Shown: positions 15,833 to 25,297, counted from the first letter of the stretch. The stretch: DNA of 64,000 bases from Dysgonomonas hofstadii (GCF_014196915.1 NZ_JACIEP010000010.1:126168-190167); one strand, 5' to 3'. Notes: generated by a model not told the origin, from the letters alone. Numbers and translations are program-made.

Positions 15833-16135
15833 TTATATATAGTCTGCCATAAACTCTTTCAGCAGAGGATTTTTCTTCATTTCCTCATATTTCCTGACGG
15901 TGACTCCCAGTTTTTCAAATAGTTTTTTGACCATAGTATCTGCATTCATCAGGTATATTTCCTTTATATTCTTAGTTAGTACCCACAATGCCAGATAGTT
16001 GATATCCTTTCTCAATATGAAGTCCTTTTCGACATCAATCACAGACTTATTGTCGGTATGCAGTACGATAACCGGGATCGTATCCGCCGTCGGGTCTTCT
16101 ATTTTTTCTTCTTTAAGGATTAATGCAATTTTCAT
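15833..16135 (-). CDS. Hypothetical protein, possibly NifX/NifB-like fold
   Basis: This is a 100-residue soluble protein. Its order of segments recalls the dinitrogenase cofactor-binding fold: an opening strand MKIALILKEE, a middle LALWVLTKNIKEIYLMNA and a later LFEKLGVTVRKYEEM. The metal-binding residues of that family are not obvious, so the resemblance is only structural pattern and the function is unknown. It has its own terminator downstream and is divergent from nothing recognisable. The gene upstream (16237) is 101 bases away on the same strand. Confidence 0.55.
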   Translation of the reverse strand: MKIALILKEEKIEDPTADTIPVIVLHTDNKSVIDVEKDFILRKDINYLALWVLTKNIKEIYLMNADTMVKKLFEKLGVTVRKYEEMKKNPLLKEFMADYI

Positions 16136-16236
16136 GCAGGCTTTCTTTTTATGTAAAGTTCCCCATTATAAATGTGGAAATAAAGCCCTAAAAATCACAG
16201 AATATGTCCTAAAAGTCGGAAATGGAAGATGTTTAT

Positions 16237-17193
16237 CTACAAATTATTCTTTTTCAGCCACGAAAAGATAGTTGCATATACTTTTTCCCTTACAGTTTTT
16301 GGCGAAAGGATAAGATCGTGAAGCCCGCCTTCGATAGCTGTAATCTCCACATTCCCTTTAATATTAGCAGCAATCTTTTGTATATCTTTCACGTCTAGTA
16401 TGGCATCGCGTGTCTGGATCTGTTGGTTGTCTTCAATATTATCGGTCGATTTGGCCGAATGTAATACCAGCACAGGCTTCGGTATCCGGAACTTTCTTTT
16501 CAGTTCTTTTTGCCCTTTGTATATGGCATGAAGCCAGCCCAGATTGACTTTTGGCGCTACATTAGGTTTCCATGATAGATCGTAACTCCATTCGCCCGAA
16601 AAAGATTTGTGGATGCTTTCACCGTATTTTTCAGTAAATCCACCCGTAATAGTTACGTCAGGCAGAAAGTTTCCTGCAAATGAAACCAGAGGAAGCAGTA
16701 TTTTTACAATACGGCTTTGATTGAATTCAAAGAAAGGGCTGTTGAGAACTAGCGCCGAGAATAGATTACTGTCGGCATGGTTTTTTGCATATAATGTAAG
16801 TATAAGCCCGCCTGTGGAATGTCCGAAGAGAATGACTTCCTTGTTTAATTCGGAGTGTATTGTTATCAGCGCTTTCTCTATTTCCTCGTAATATGCTTTC
16901 AGATTGCGGATGTCGTTAAACTTCTGGTTTGGCAGATGAGACCGTCCGTACTTACGCAAATCGACAGCATAGAAGTTGTATCCCTGTTCATTGAATTTAT
17001 AGGCCATTTCGGACTGAAAAAAATAATCGTTGAATCCGTGGATATACAATACCGCACGATCCGATTCTTCTTTTGCTTTATGCCGGATAAGGGTAGCTAT
17101 CGCTGGCCCTTCGTAATCGTCTATCAATGGGATGGTTTGTTCTTCAAAACCATTCCTCAAAATATCTTCGGTATATAATAAACTGCTGGCCAT
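16237..17193 (-). CDS. Alpha/beta hydrolase (serine aminopeptidase S33 / lysophospholipase type)
   Basis: This is a 318-residue cytoplasmic hydrolase. It has the HGF oxyanion region (about residue 52), the nucleophile elbow GHSTGG with Ser126, a late strand PVLVLHSAKSTDN that should carry the catalytic Asp, and a C-terminal EGGLHDLILS with the catalytic His. This pattern fits monoacylglycerol lipase or lysophospholipase-like S33 proteins. It probably cleaves an ester in the cytoplasm. It has a large upstream intergenic region and no operon partner. Confidence 0.88.
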   Translation of the reverse strand: MASSLLYTEDILRNGFEEQTIPLIDDYEGPAIATLIRHKAKEESDRAVLYIHGFNDYFFQSEMAYKFNEQGYNFYAVDLRKYGRSHLPNQKFNDIRNLKAYYEEIEKALITIHSELNKEVILFGHSTGGLILTLYAKNHADSNLFSALVLNSPFFEFNQSRIVKILLPLVSFAGNFLPDVTITGGFTEKYGESIHKSFSGEWSYDLSWKPNVAPKVNLGWLHAIYKGQKELKRKFRIPKPVLVLHSAKSTDNIEDNQQIQTRDAILDVKDIQKIAANIKGNVEITAIEGGLHDLILSPKTVREKVYATIFSWLKKNNL

Positions 17194-17565
17194 TTCTTTT
17201 TTATATTAAACGAAACAGGTTACAATTTGTTCGATAATATTCTATATCATCTTATAGAGACCAAATATACTCATTAAAGCCAATAAATAATTCGCGTTAT
17301 ATATTCTTTTTTTCAATATATCATGCGAATCAGTAGTCAGAGGAGTCATCACTCGCTTAGCGACTGATAACTGCTTGACTACTTTAACTACTGCTTGACA
17401 TATATTTTAAGTTTATATATTGCTATATTTTTAACTGGACAATACAACAGTTACGGAGCCAAATTATTTGCGATGTGGAAAGAAATTAGTTAAATGAAAC
17501 TAAAGCCTTACTTATATTGACGTATCAATGAGTATCTTGCGAAAATTTTAAAATCAAACACATCC
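17194..17565. other. Intergenic region with ATGCGAATCAG motif
   Basis: No gene is seen. One copy of ATGCGAATCAG lies at 17323-17333, the same 11-mer that brackets the island at 5.9-6.7 kb. It is followed by a block rich in GACT/AGTC-like repeats (17334-17400). The region should contain divergent promoters. Confidence 0.45.
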
Positions 17566-18717
17566 ATGTTCGGACGTATTTTTACTATTGTCTTCCTTAT
17601 CCTTTTGGTAGCAGACCTGTACATCTTTTTCCTTTACATAAAAAAACTGACGGCTAAAGTTTCGTTGAGGATATTATGGTTTGTTCCATCGGCTCTGCTT
17701 CTGGCCGGTTTGTATATATTCTTTTATACTGATTTTGGCCGGGGCTATCGCGATATTTTTATGCTCACATTCATTATAATCGCCCTGCCGAAAATCTTTT
17801 TCACTATTATCAGCCTGTTCGATCTGCCACTACGATACTTCTTTAAATGGAAGGTTTACCCTTTCACCATTCTGGCATTGGCGGTAAGTATCGCGGCAAT
17901 ATATATCGTGATATACGGCAGCACAGCCGGAAAAAGTAAATTTGAAGTAAAGAGGATAGAATATACATCATCGAAACTACCTCAGGAATTTGATGGCTAC
18001 AGGATCATCCAGCTATCCGATCTGCATATAGGCAATTGGGAGGGCGATACTAAATCGATAAGCAGGATGGTAGATATAGTCAATACTTTAAATCCCGATG
18101 TAATTGTAATTACAGGTGACCTGGTGCATAACAGTGCATCGGAACTGGACGGGTATGAAGAAATATTATCGGCGCTGAAAGCCAGGGATGGAGTATATTC
18201 CATATTGGGCAATCACGATTATGGCTTGTATAAGCGTTGGGGAAGCGAAGAGAAACAACAACTCAATCTCGATGACCTGAAAAAACGCCAGGCCGGTATG
18301 GGATGGCGTCTGCTGAATAACGAGCATACATATCTCGTCCGTAATAACGACAGCATCGCTCTTATAGGCGTGGAAAACGATGGCTCTCCGCCTTTTCCTC
18401 AATATGGAGATCTGCCGGAAGCTGGCAGGGGCATCAGCAACGATAAACTGAAAATCTTGTTAAGCCACGACCCTACACACTGGCGGCGCGAGGCTCTTGG
18501 TTCGGGCGTCGACCTCATGCTGGCAGGGCATACCCATGCCACACAATTTGCGCTAGGTTCGTTTTCGCCCGCAGCCTTTGTCTATCCCGAATGGCGTGGA
18601 TTGTACACCGAGGGAGATCAGGTACTCTATGTGAATGTGGGTATCGGGCATGTAGGCATGCCATTCCGTTATGGAGCATGGCCCGAAATAACAGAAATTA
18701 CATTGAAAAGAAAATAG
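17566..18717 (+). CDS. Membrane-anchored metallophosphoesterase
   Basis: This 383-residue protein has four hydrophobic N-terminal segments (about residues 1-130), then a calcineurin-like phosphoesterase domain. The metal ligands are visible: LSDLHIGNW (Asp152, His154), GDLVHN (Asp185), GNHDY (Asn216-His217-Asp218), LSHDPTHW and GHTHATQ (His322, His324). The domain order is that of YkuE/YpbG-like enzymes, which hydrolyse phosphoesters in membrane lipids or UDP-diacylglucosamine-like compounds. The catalytic part is probably outside the cytoplasmic membrane. The substrate is not evident. Confidence 0.9.
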   Translation: MFGRIFTIVFLILLVADLYIFFLYIKKLTAKVSLRILWFVPSALLLAGLYIFFYTDFGRGYRDIFMLTFIIIALPKIFFTIISLFDLPLRYFFKWKVYPFTILALAVSIAAIYIVIYGSTAGKSKFEVKRIEYTSSKLPQEFDGYRIIQLSDLHIGNWEGDTKSISRMVDIVNTLNPDVIVITGDLVHNSASELDGYEEILSALKARDGVYSILGNHDYGLYKRWGSEEKQQLNLDDLKKRQAGMGWRLLNNEHTYLVRNNDSIALIGVENDGSPPFPQYGDLPEAGRGISNDKLKILLSHDPTHWRREALGSGVDLMLAGHTHATQFALGSFSPAAFVYPEWRGLYTEGDQVLYVNVGIGHVGMPFRYGAWPEITEITLKRK

Positions 18718-18763
18718 AACCCGGTGGCAGATGGAAGGTTTTAATATTAAATAGTTTATATTC

Positions 18764-18899
18764 AATTGCCTCCACTTTTAAGTGGAGGTAAAATATAACA
18801 AAAGAAAAGACTTTAGTCAAAATTAGACATGGAAATATGTTCGGCTAAAGCCTATTTCCATAAACAATCCTTATCCACGACTTAAAAGCCGTGGCAATT
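18764..18899. repeat. Two-hairpin mobile-type repeat, copy 1
   Basis: This 136-base element begins AATTGCC and ends GGCAATT, so its ends are inverted. Each end has a hairpin: CCTCCACTTTTAAGTGGAGG (18769-18788), and CCACGACTTAAAAGCCGTGG at the other end. A shorter relative lies at 32971-33058. It has no coding capacity and resembles a non-autonomous transposable element or REP-type unit. Confidence 0.75.
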
Positions 18900-18946
18900 A
18901 ATTAAAAACAGCCACTAAAAAACTCTACTGGTATTAAAGAACCCTG

Positions 18947-19855
18947 TTATTTTTTCTTTCCTTTCATCAGATTTCGCAGAGCTTCGTCGAGATGCTCGAA
19001 AGTAAATCGGTAATGCAGGTCGGTCAGGTGCTGGGGAATAGCGCGTTGTCCGTCGAGTAGTATCGTAGCCGATTCACCCATCACCAGTTTTATAAGGAAA
19101 GACGGAATCTTAAATATCTGGGGACGATAGAGCGTAGATGACAAAATATTGGCAAACCGTTTATTCGTTACCGGATTGGGAGCCGTGAAATTGAAAACAC
19201 CCCTTGCCTCGGGCATATTGAGAAGATATATTATACCATTGACCATATCTTGTATATGAATCCACGAAATATATTGTAGCCCCTTTCCCAATACACAGCC
19301 TAATCCCAGCTTGAAAGGCATGGAAAGCATTGCCAGCATTCCTCCTTTCCGGGACAAAACAACACCTGTACGTGATATACATACACGTGTATTGGGACTT
19401 TCGGCAGCAACAGCCAGCCCTTCCCACTTTTTGCACAGCTGATATGTGAATTCATCGTGAGAATCGGCGATCTCGGTGAGCAGATTGTCAGCCTGTGCCC
19501 CATAATAACCGATTGCCGATCCTGATATATATACTGACGGTGGACTGTCTCCGGTTTTTATCAGCTCTGTCAGGCGGCGGGTAATATCCCAGCGGCTATC
19601 ACACAGGCGCTCTTTCTGTTTTTTAGTCCAGCGTTTTCCGGCAATAGGTTCACCTGCAAGATTTATTACAGCGTCGTATTTGTCCATCGACTTCAGAGAT
19701 TCCAACGATGTACAATACCGTACAGCCGTTCCCAGTTTTTTCTCAGCCTTTGCCTGATTGCGTGTAAGGACTGTGATCACATGTCCTTGTTGCAATAAGG
19801 TACGAATAAGCGCACTGCCTATAAGCCCTGTTCCTCCTGTAATAAATATATGCAT
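18947..19855 (-). CDS. TIGR01777 family SDR/epimerase-like protein
   Basis: This 302-residue protein has an N-terminal Rossmann motif FITGGTGLIGSALIRTLLQQ that binds NAD(P), followed by YDAVINLAGEPIAGKRW. The family-specific SAIGYYG segment and a C-terminal DUF1731-type tail (LLDGQRAIPQHLTDLHYRF) place it in TIGR01777 (YfcH/SDR39U1). Members are widespread, with a role still debated, including suggested links to cell division in some bacteria. The length is normal. It stands alone, divergent from tspO. Confidence 0.92.
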   Translation of the reverse strand: MHIFITGGTGLIGSALIRTLLQQGHVITVLTRNQAKAEKKLGTAVRYCTSLESLKSMDKYDAVINLAGEPIAGKRWTKKQKERLCDSRWDITRRLTELIKTGDSPPSVYISGSAIGYYGAQADNLLTEIADSHDEFTYQLCKKWEGLAVAAESPNTRVCISRTGVVLSRKGGMLAMLSMPFKLGLGCVLGKGLQYISWIHIQDMVNGIIYLLNMPEARGVFNFTAPNPVTNKRFANILSSTLYRPQIFKIPSFLIKLVMGESATILLDGQRAIPQHLTDLHYRFTFEHLDEALRNLMKGKKK

Positions 19856-19944
19856 ATCCGGTCTAATTGTGTTTTCAGCAAATATAATCTATTTTCATAA
19901 AACACTTTTGCCCATGGTTATGTTTTATTACAAAATGATAAGGT

Positions 19945-20409
19945 ATGAAAAAAGCAGCCAATATAATAGTTCCGGTATTAATATGTTTTGCGGTGGGTTA
20001 CACAGCGCAGTATTTCCAGTCCGATGCTATCGGGAGTTGGTATCCGGCATTAAACAAACCCCGGTTAATACCTCCAAATATTGTATTTCCTATTGTATGG
20101 GGTATTCTTTATCTCTGCATGGGTATATCTATCGGTTTGATTTTGAATGCTAAAAGTGATAGGAAGACATATTTTATAAGACTGTTCGCTTTACAATTGC
20201 TACTCAATTTCACATGGAGTATTTCGTTTTTCTATCTTCAGAATCCACTGGCGGGCATGATAAATATTTTGCTGCTTGATGCAGTAGTATTTTTTTATAT
20301 ATACAAATCGTTCGACACGTTCACGTCCAGCAGTATTTTATTTATACCATATCTGATGTGGATTTGCTTTGCTAGTTACCTGAATATTTATATTCTGGTA
20401 AATAACTAA
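19945..20409 (+). CDS. tspO: TspO/MBR family membrane protein
   Basis: This is a 154-residue five-helix membrane protein of the TspO (translocator protein) family, which binds porphyrins and related ligands. Visible hallmarks are SWYPALNKPRLIPPNIVFP followed by IVWGILYLCMGIS, and the C-terminal YLMWICFASYLNIYIL. This Pro-Pro and Trp/Tyr pattern is conserved from bacteria to mitochondria. The length is typical. It is divergent from the TIGR01777 gene and convergent with the secreted protein at 20415, only 5 bases away. Confidence 0.92.
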   Translation: MKKAANIIVPVLICFAVGYTAQYFQSDAIGSWYPALNKPRLIPPNIVFPIVWGILYLCMGISIGLILNAKSDRKTYFIRLFALQLLLNFTWSISFFYLQNPLAGMINILLLDAVVFFYIYKSFDTFTSSSILFIPYLMWICFASYLNIYILVNN

Positions 20410-20414
20410 AAATA

Positions 20415-20984
20415 TTATTTCTCATAAGCGAAGTCGGCCAACTCCTCCAGTTCTTTAGCTATTTGCAATTGCCATTCCTTCTGTTTTACAGGGTTGTTAG
20501 CTGCATTTGTTTCCTGTGTATATTGTCCCCTGCGCAGGGCGTATGCGGTCATAATCTCCTGATTAAGATCTTCGGCTATCGCTGTGCTTTTCAGCAGTTT
20601 CTTACGGTTTTCGCGCAAAGCCTTTCTGAACTGGCGGGTATAAATCTCGCACAAGTCAAAAAGTGTCTGTTGATAAAGCAGGTAGACAGGTGCATTGCCT
20701 GTAGTATCTATTTGTGAAGCCGGTATTATCATATAATTACGAACTTTCTTATTGAAGTTTTTGGTAAGAAAATTCAGTCCGCTGATCTTATAATCGACCA
20801 TAAATTGTGCAGAAGTAGCACCACTTTCCATATTTTTGGTTTTGATGCCAAAATCGTCTAACGAAAGTTTTCTGTCGGCACTCCACAGTACAATATTATC
20901 ATCTTCTTTATCTTGCGAAAAAGCCGGAGCTGCCAGCACAAGGAACGATGCCAGTATAAGTATTGATTTCCTTATTATATCCAT
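20415..20984 (-). CDS. Secreted protein of unknown function
   Basis: This 189-residue exported protein has a clean signal peptide (MDIIRKSILILASFLVLAAP, cleaved about AFSQ). The mature part begins with an IVLWSADRKLSLDDFGIKTK segment that recalls DUF922-like periplasmic proteins, followed by a helical C-terminal region with many Gln, Lys and Glu (QIAKELEELADFAYEK). No catalytic motif is present. The ATG at 20984 is chosen because it starts a proper signal peptide, although an in-frame codon exists 51 bases upstream. Confidence 0.6.
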   Translation of the reverse strand: MDIIRKSILILASFLVLAAPAFSQDKEDDNIVLWSADRKLSLDDFGIKTKNMESGATSAQFMVDYKISGLNFLTKNFNKKVRNYMIIPASQIDTTGNAPVYLLYQQTLFDLCEIYTRQFRKALRENRKKLLKSTAIAEDLNQEIMTAYALRRGQYTQETNAANNPVKQKEWQLQIAKELEELADFAYEK

Positions 20985-21063
20985 TCTGCTATTATTTGGT
21001 TTAGAGTCCAAATATACACAATGCAGTTTATTCAATGAAGCCGTTTCGACTTTTTATTTTAAC

Positions 21064-21180
21064 CACAGGGTAAAAGGAGTAACACGGAGTTTTTACATTT
21101 TATAATTATAAGGAATTTAGGATGAATATCCATTCTACTGTAATTACCAACTTCGTGAAACTCTGTGTGACTCCGTGATT
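21064..21180. repeat. Imperfect palindrome with ACACGGAGT arms
   Basis: A left arm at 21064-21094 (AACACGGAGTTTTTAC) faces a right arm at 21154-21180 (GTGAAACTCTGTGTGACTCC). The complement of the right arm is close to the left arm, and the two are separated by about 60 bases. The pattern resembles short palindromic repeats seen between genes in many bacteria. Confidence 0.55.
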
Positions 21181-21206
21181 AAAAGTCGAGATGAGTTTAA
21201 TAAAAA

Positions 21207-21244
21207 AAATCCGGTATTACTAAAAAGGATAACCGGATTTTTCA
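21207..21244 (-). terminator. Terminator of the universal stress gene
   Basis: AAATCCGGT (21207-21215) pairs with ACCGGATTT (21232-21240). On the minus strand it is followed by an A/T-rich run of T. Confidence 0.75.
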
Positions 21245-21271
21245 AAAAAGTAGTGTATAGATAGATTGTTT

Positions 21272-22378
21272 TCAACCCCTGAAAACAACAAGGGTCACGT
21301 TTGTATTTACCAGCACTTTGCGTGATATGCTTGGCATGAATATCCTGCCAAAAAGATTACGCCTGCGCGTGTTTAGCGCCAGGATGTTCACTTCTTCGCT
21401 TTCTATATAATAATTTATGGCTTCAACAGGATCGGCGCTATCAAGTACATCATATCCCACATTCAGTTCGGGATATTTCTTCGAAAAATATTCTTTCATC
21501 CCCAGCAATTCGGTCTCTGTCCATTTGTCTCCTGTGCGGTTTTTCACATTAATGTGCAGCAGGGTTACCCGTACCTGAGGAAAAGGTTTAAGAATGTTTA
21601 CCAGATTGTCGAACGACTCCAGATCTTTTTCTTGCAAATTGGTGAGGAAAGCTATATGTTTCACATCCTCAGGGTTCTGCAAGTTCGAATTTTCGGGAAC
21701 GGCCATTACCGGCACATTGGTCATTTCTATAATGTCGGCTGTTACCGAACCCAGATAATTGCTCTTATTGTTGCTCTCTCCCTTCGAGCCCAATACGAGC
21801 AGAAAAGGCTTGTATTCTTCTACAAAAGCTTCTATTTCTTCTTCTACATTTCCCTCACGCAGCGAATAAGAATAGTTTATGGAAGGGAATTCTTTTTGCG
21901 TTATTTTCCGGTCTATTTCGTTACAGAAATCGAGCATCCGGCGGCGGGCGGTATCGAGCATATTTGTATCCTTATCCTCCACAGCCATGTCGGCAAACGG
22001 AAAAGTAATGGGATAATGTATGCGGTATACGTGCAATATCTTCACTTTCGCATTCATCTGGTGCGCTACCGTGAACGCTGCCTTGCAGGCCTTGAGCGAG
22101 TACTCCGAAAAGTCTATGGCCACAAGCACACGTTTGCGACCGTCGTCTATCTTTATTGTCTGTTCGTTATCGTAGCGGAAAAGGCCTATACCTTCTATTA
22201 TTCCGAGCGCCCTTGTCAGATCAGACTCTTTGATCCGCACGGCGAATCCAGGTGTGGAACTATCATAATCGCTGATATCTATCAGTTGGGTAGCGATTCC
22301 TCTTTCTTCGAGGGTCTTTTGCAGGATTTTTGCTTTCGGTGCAGTGTGAATGGCTACTGTAATCAATTTATCTTCCAT
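21272..22378 (-). CDS. Universal stress protein with N-terminal DUF2007-like domain
   Basis: This is a 368-residue cytoplasmic protein. The first 75 residues (VAIHTAPKAKILQKTLEERG, then a LIDISDYD segment) resemble a small DUF2007-like signal-transducing domain. Two UspA domains follow. The first starts KRVLVAIDFSEYSLKACKAA and contains LVLGSKGESNNKSNYLGSVT, a likely ATP-binding G-x2-G-x9-G-S motif. The second (about 235-368) lacks that motif (ALNTRRRNLFGRIFMPSISR) but keeps the fold. Such proteins help survival under stress. It has its own terminator. Confidence 0.88.
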   Translation of the reverse strand: MEDKLITVAIHTAPKAKILQKTLEERGIATQLIDISDYDSSTPGFAVRIKESDLTRALGIIEGIGLFRYDNEQTIKIDDGRKRVLVAIDFSEYSLKACKAAFTVAHQMNAKVKILHVYRIHYPITFPFADMAVEDKDTNMLDTARRRMLDFCNEIDRKITQKEFPSINYSYSLREGNVEEEIEAFVEEYKPFLLVLGSKGESNNKSNYLGSVTADIIEMTNVPVMAVPENSNLQNPEDVKHIAFLTNLQEKDLESFDNLVNILKPFPQVRVTLLHINVKNRTGDKWTETELLGMKEYFSKKYPELNVGYDVLDSADPVEAINYYIESEEVNILALNTRRRNLFGRIFMPSISRKVLVNTNVTLVVFRG

Positions 22379-22623
22379 ATTCTGAGAGCTTTTATGTCAT
22401 TTGTTATTTGCGAAAAAGGGCATTTGGCTTATTGTTTCCTTCACTAACAAATTTACTAAAAACTATTGTGATTATAGGCTACTCAATAGATTATTTTTAA
22501 CAAAAAGAAGTAAGTTTTTACTTAGTTTTACCGTCGCAGTCAACAAACCGGTGAAGTGATGGCCTGAATCCCCGGGCCTTTAGTTAAAAAAAGAGGATGA
22601 TTAATGGCTTTGAATACCTTATG

Positions 22624-23364
22624 TTATCCTTCTTTCATTAATAAGATTCCGCCCAGGATAAGGCTTACCGTATCGGCTTTTTTCAATACCATCAGGTGGT
22701 CGCCACCTTCGACAGGAAAGGCATTGTGTATATGTTCGAACGGGAATATCTGGTCTATGGTACCATGTATGTGATACAGGTGGCCGGCAGGAGCCGAAGG
22801 TGTCCATTCGGTGATTTGCTTCACAGCCCATTTTACATATACAGGATCTGTGACTGTCATGTACTGTGCCAGCTCCGAGGTAGGCATATGATAAATCAGG
22901 CGGTTGAAAGTTTCGGTAATGAATTCCGTAGACGAATATACGGTCATAGGTACATATTCGGTAAGATTGGAACGCCTCACGGCCTTAAATAATGTAGGTA
23001 TTTCCGCCTCACTCTTGAATGATGATATGATAATACTTTTAATAGGGGTGAGAAATTTATTCATTTCCTGCATGATTACTGCTCCGAAGGAATAACCTGC
23101 CAGTATGAACGGACGCGATGTATCAATTGTTTGTGCCATTGTATGCGCATATTCGTCCAGCGATTCGCCAATACGCGGGATATGCCATTCTATATATTTT
23201 TTAGCAAAACCTTTTGGAAGTTTTATTTTATCGAAAACACTGCAATTGTAGCACATGCCCGAGATGAAGTATACATTCGTATCTTCTTTTTTCCATAGCT
23301 GCTTTACTATCTTCCATAGTCGCTTTACGGGATGCAATGTTTCTTTTTCAGTTTTTTCGGACAT
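22624..23364 (-). CDS. Alpha/beta hydrolase
   Basis: This 246-residue protein has a basic N-terminal extension of about 30 residues, then an alpha/beta hydrolase core. The nucleophile elbow is AGYSFGA with Ser92. A HIHGTIDQIFPF strand should carry the acid, and GGDHLMVLKKA carries the histidine. The cap region is small. It could be a thioesterase or esterase; the substrate is unknown. It is monocistronic, with about 250 bases to the universal stress gene downstream. Confidence 0.8.
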   Translation of the reverse strand: MSEKTEKETLHPVKRLWKIVKQLWKKEDTNVYFISGMCYNCSVFDKIKLPKGFAKKYIEWHIPRIGESLDEYAHTMAQTIDTSRPFILAGYSFGAVIMQEMNKFLTPIKSIIISSFKSEAEIPTLFKAVRRSNLTEYVPMTVYSSTEFITETFNRLIYHMPTSELAQYMTVTDPVYVKWAVKQITEWTPSAPAGHLYHIHGTIDQIFPFEHIHNAFPVEGGDHLMVLKKADTVSLILGGILLMKEG

Positions 23365-23584
23365 ATAGGTGTATCGGGTCTGTTATGAGTATATAAAGAT
23401 AAGAATTTATCTTGTTTAACTAAAATGTGACATTTTGATGAAATATGTGACGATTTGCTGTCTATTTTCGTCTCTTATTATTATTTTAGTTAAAAAAATA
23501 TCATAGTATTGAATAAGATAATATCTTTATGCGCTATATTGGAAGGTTTTCGGGTATCGTATTATAATCTAATTCATTCACATC

Positions 23585-23788
23585 ATGGCTAATTTTTTTA
23601 CCTATTTCGTAAGTAGAAATAAAAAGATTTATTCGGAAATAGCCAGAGAAGAGAAATGCAACTCTTTTCATGTATATTATCTGGCGCACGGAAAGAAAGC
23701 CAAATCGGATAGAGATTTCCGGATTATTAGCACACTTATACAAAAAGGACTGGTTCAGGGATGGCATATAGGGCGTAATCCTAACTGA
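23585..23788 (+). CDS. Small protein of unknown function, 67 residues
   Basis: This is a small basic protein (MANFFTYFVSRNKKIYSEIA, then KCNSFHVYYLAHGKKAKSDR) with several lysines and a likely helix-turn-helix pattern in the middle (EIAREEKCNSFHVYYLAHGK). It could bind DNA or RNA. It is followed closely by a strong terminator (23813-23845), which supports it being a real, independently transcribed gene. Antisense frames over this stretch look like shadows. No family is recognised. Confidence 0.55.
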   Translation: MANFFTYFVSRNKKIYSEIAREEKCNSFHVYYLAHGKKAKSDRDFRIISTLIQKGLVQGWHIGRNPN

Positions 23789-23812
23789 ATTCCTGTTTTT
23801 GTATAGCTTAGT

Positions 23813-23846
23813 ATCCCGGAATAATATTATTCCGGGATTTTTTTTG
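23813..23846 (+). terminator. Strong terminator
   Basis: ATCCCGGAATAA pairs perfectly with TTATTCCGGGAT (23813-23838) and is followed by a run of eight T. Confidence 0.9.
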
Positions 23847-23988
23847 ATTATATCAACTTTTTTTAATTTTAATTTACTTGTAATCAAATTGTTAAAATAA
23901 TTTCAAAAAAAATAGAAAAAATTTACAGTACCTTTTTCAATTATCATTGTCTTATTTTTAGAAGAGCCTTAATAAGCAATGAAAATTG

Positions 23989-25167
23989 ATGAAAAACGGA
24001 AAGTATACACTCGAAGAACTATTAAGGGACGAGCTTTTTATAAAATCAGCCACCGATCCCAATGCAGAATCCACCGCTCACTGGCAGGATGCTGTAAACC
24101 AGGGGATACTGGATGAGGAAACTCTTGAGGAAGCTCGCAGAATAGTTTTACTCATCAATAAAAACGATATTCCCACTGATTTTGTAGATTCACGCATGCC
24201 CGCCATCTGGGACAGGATAGAAGAATCAATTAGTCCGAATAAACGGAAACTGTATATAAAATATATATCTGTTGCTGCGGCCGTTGCTATTATTGCTATT
24301 TTGGTGATAAGCCAATTTATAAATACAGATCAGTTTACCTCTTCACCGCTGGCCATAGAGAATATAGAGAATGACGATATAAAAAGAGCAAGCGACATAC
24401 AGCTGATAACCTCTGACGAGAAAATGACCATTCCGGGCGATATTGCCGAGATCGATTACAGTCAGGAAGAAGGAATCATTGTGAACAATGAGACCATCGA
24501 CAAAAAGGCAGGAGGAAAAGATAAACTGAAATACAACCAGCTTATTGTCCCTTACGGCAAACGCTCATCGCTCACATTAAGCGATGGCAGTAAGATATGG
24601 GTGAACGCAGGCACACGTGTGATCTACCCGGTAGAATTCAGCAAAGACAAAAGGGAAATTTCCATAGACGGAGAAATATATGGGGACTTTGCCCACGATC
24701 CCGGTCGTCCGTTCACCATCAGGGCGAGAGATATGGAGGTGCAGATACTCGGCACGCAAATCAATATACAGGCCTATCAGGACGACAACCAGCAAACAGT
24801 AGTACTGGTGACCGGTGCGGTAAGCGTGAAGAAAAAAGGGGAAAAAGCCCAACGCTTAATACCGAACCAGATGATAACCATCACAGAAAAGGATATAAAT
24901 GTGCGCACTGTCAATGTCCTCAATTACACATCGTGGAAAGACGGTTATTACCAGTTCAAGAATGAAAAATTGCAAACAGTACTCGACCGCCTGTCCAAAT
25001 ACTATGGCGTAACAATAGAATGCGACCCGAAAGCAGCCGGACTGCATTGCTCAGGAGGGCTTTTCTATCAGGACGATATACTTCAGATACTGGACGGGGT
25101 TTGCCTCTCGGCTCCTGTAAGATATGAAATGAAAGAAGACAAATATATATTTAGTATTAACCCTTAA
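23989..25167 (+). CDS. FecR family anti-sigma factor
   Basis: This 392-residue regulator crosses the inner membrane once (about 91-110). It has a cytoplasmic N-terminal part (the anti-sigma region), a periplasmic FecR domain (LIVPYGKRSSLTLSDGSKIW, then VNAGTRVIYP) and a C-terminal DUF4974-like segment (QFKNEKLQTVLDRLSKYYGV). It should receive a signal from the STN domain of the SusC protein encoded downstream. The ATG at 23989 is used; an in-frame TTG precedes it by 3 bases. Unusually, no ECF sigma gene lies next to it; the only one in the window is at 40361. Confidence 0.9.
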   Translation: MKNGKYTLEELLRDELFIKSATDPNAESTAHWQDAVNQGILDEETLEEARRIVLLINKNDIPTDFVDSRMPAIWDRIEESISPNKRKLYIKYISVAAAVAIIAILVISQFINTDQFTSSPLAIENIENDDIKRASDIQLITSDEKMTIPGDIAEIDYSQEEGIIVNNETIDKKAGGKDKLKYNQLIVPYGKRSSLTLSDGSKIWVNAGTRVIYPVEFSKDKREISIDGEIYGDFAHDPGRPFTIRARDMEVQILGTQINIQAYQDDNQQTVVLVTGAVSVKKKGEKAQRLIPNQMITITEKDINVRTVNVLNYTSWKDGYYQFKNEKLQTVLDRLSKYYGVTIECDPKAAGLHCSGGLFYQDDILQILDGVCLSAPVRYEMKEDKYIFSINP

Positions 25168-25297
25168 AAAATCGGAATGCCTATGAGAAACCAATAATAT
25201 GAAAAACCGAAAAAGACGAATAATACTCGCGATATTATCCGTCTTCTATGCTTATGAATACACATTTCTGTATAAACATCTAACAATTTACAAATAT

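Noticed and set aside
21554..22447. Long open frame on the plus strand opposite the universal stress gene
   Set aside because: It is antisense to a clear two-domain Usp gene. Its residues are those expected from the reverse of that gene, with no motif, promoter or start context.
23534..23887. Minus-strand frame over the 67-residue plus-strand gene
   Set aside because: It runs through a strong terminator and has no ribosome-binding context. The plus-strand gene with terminator is the simpler reading.
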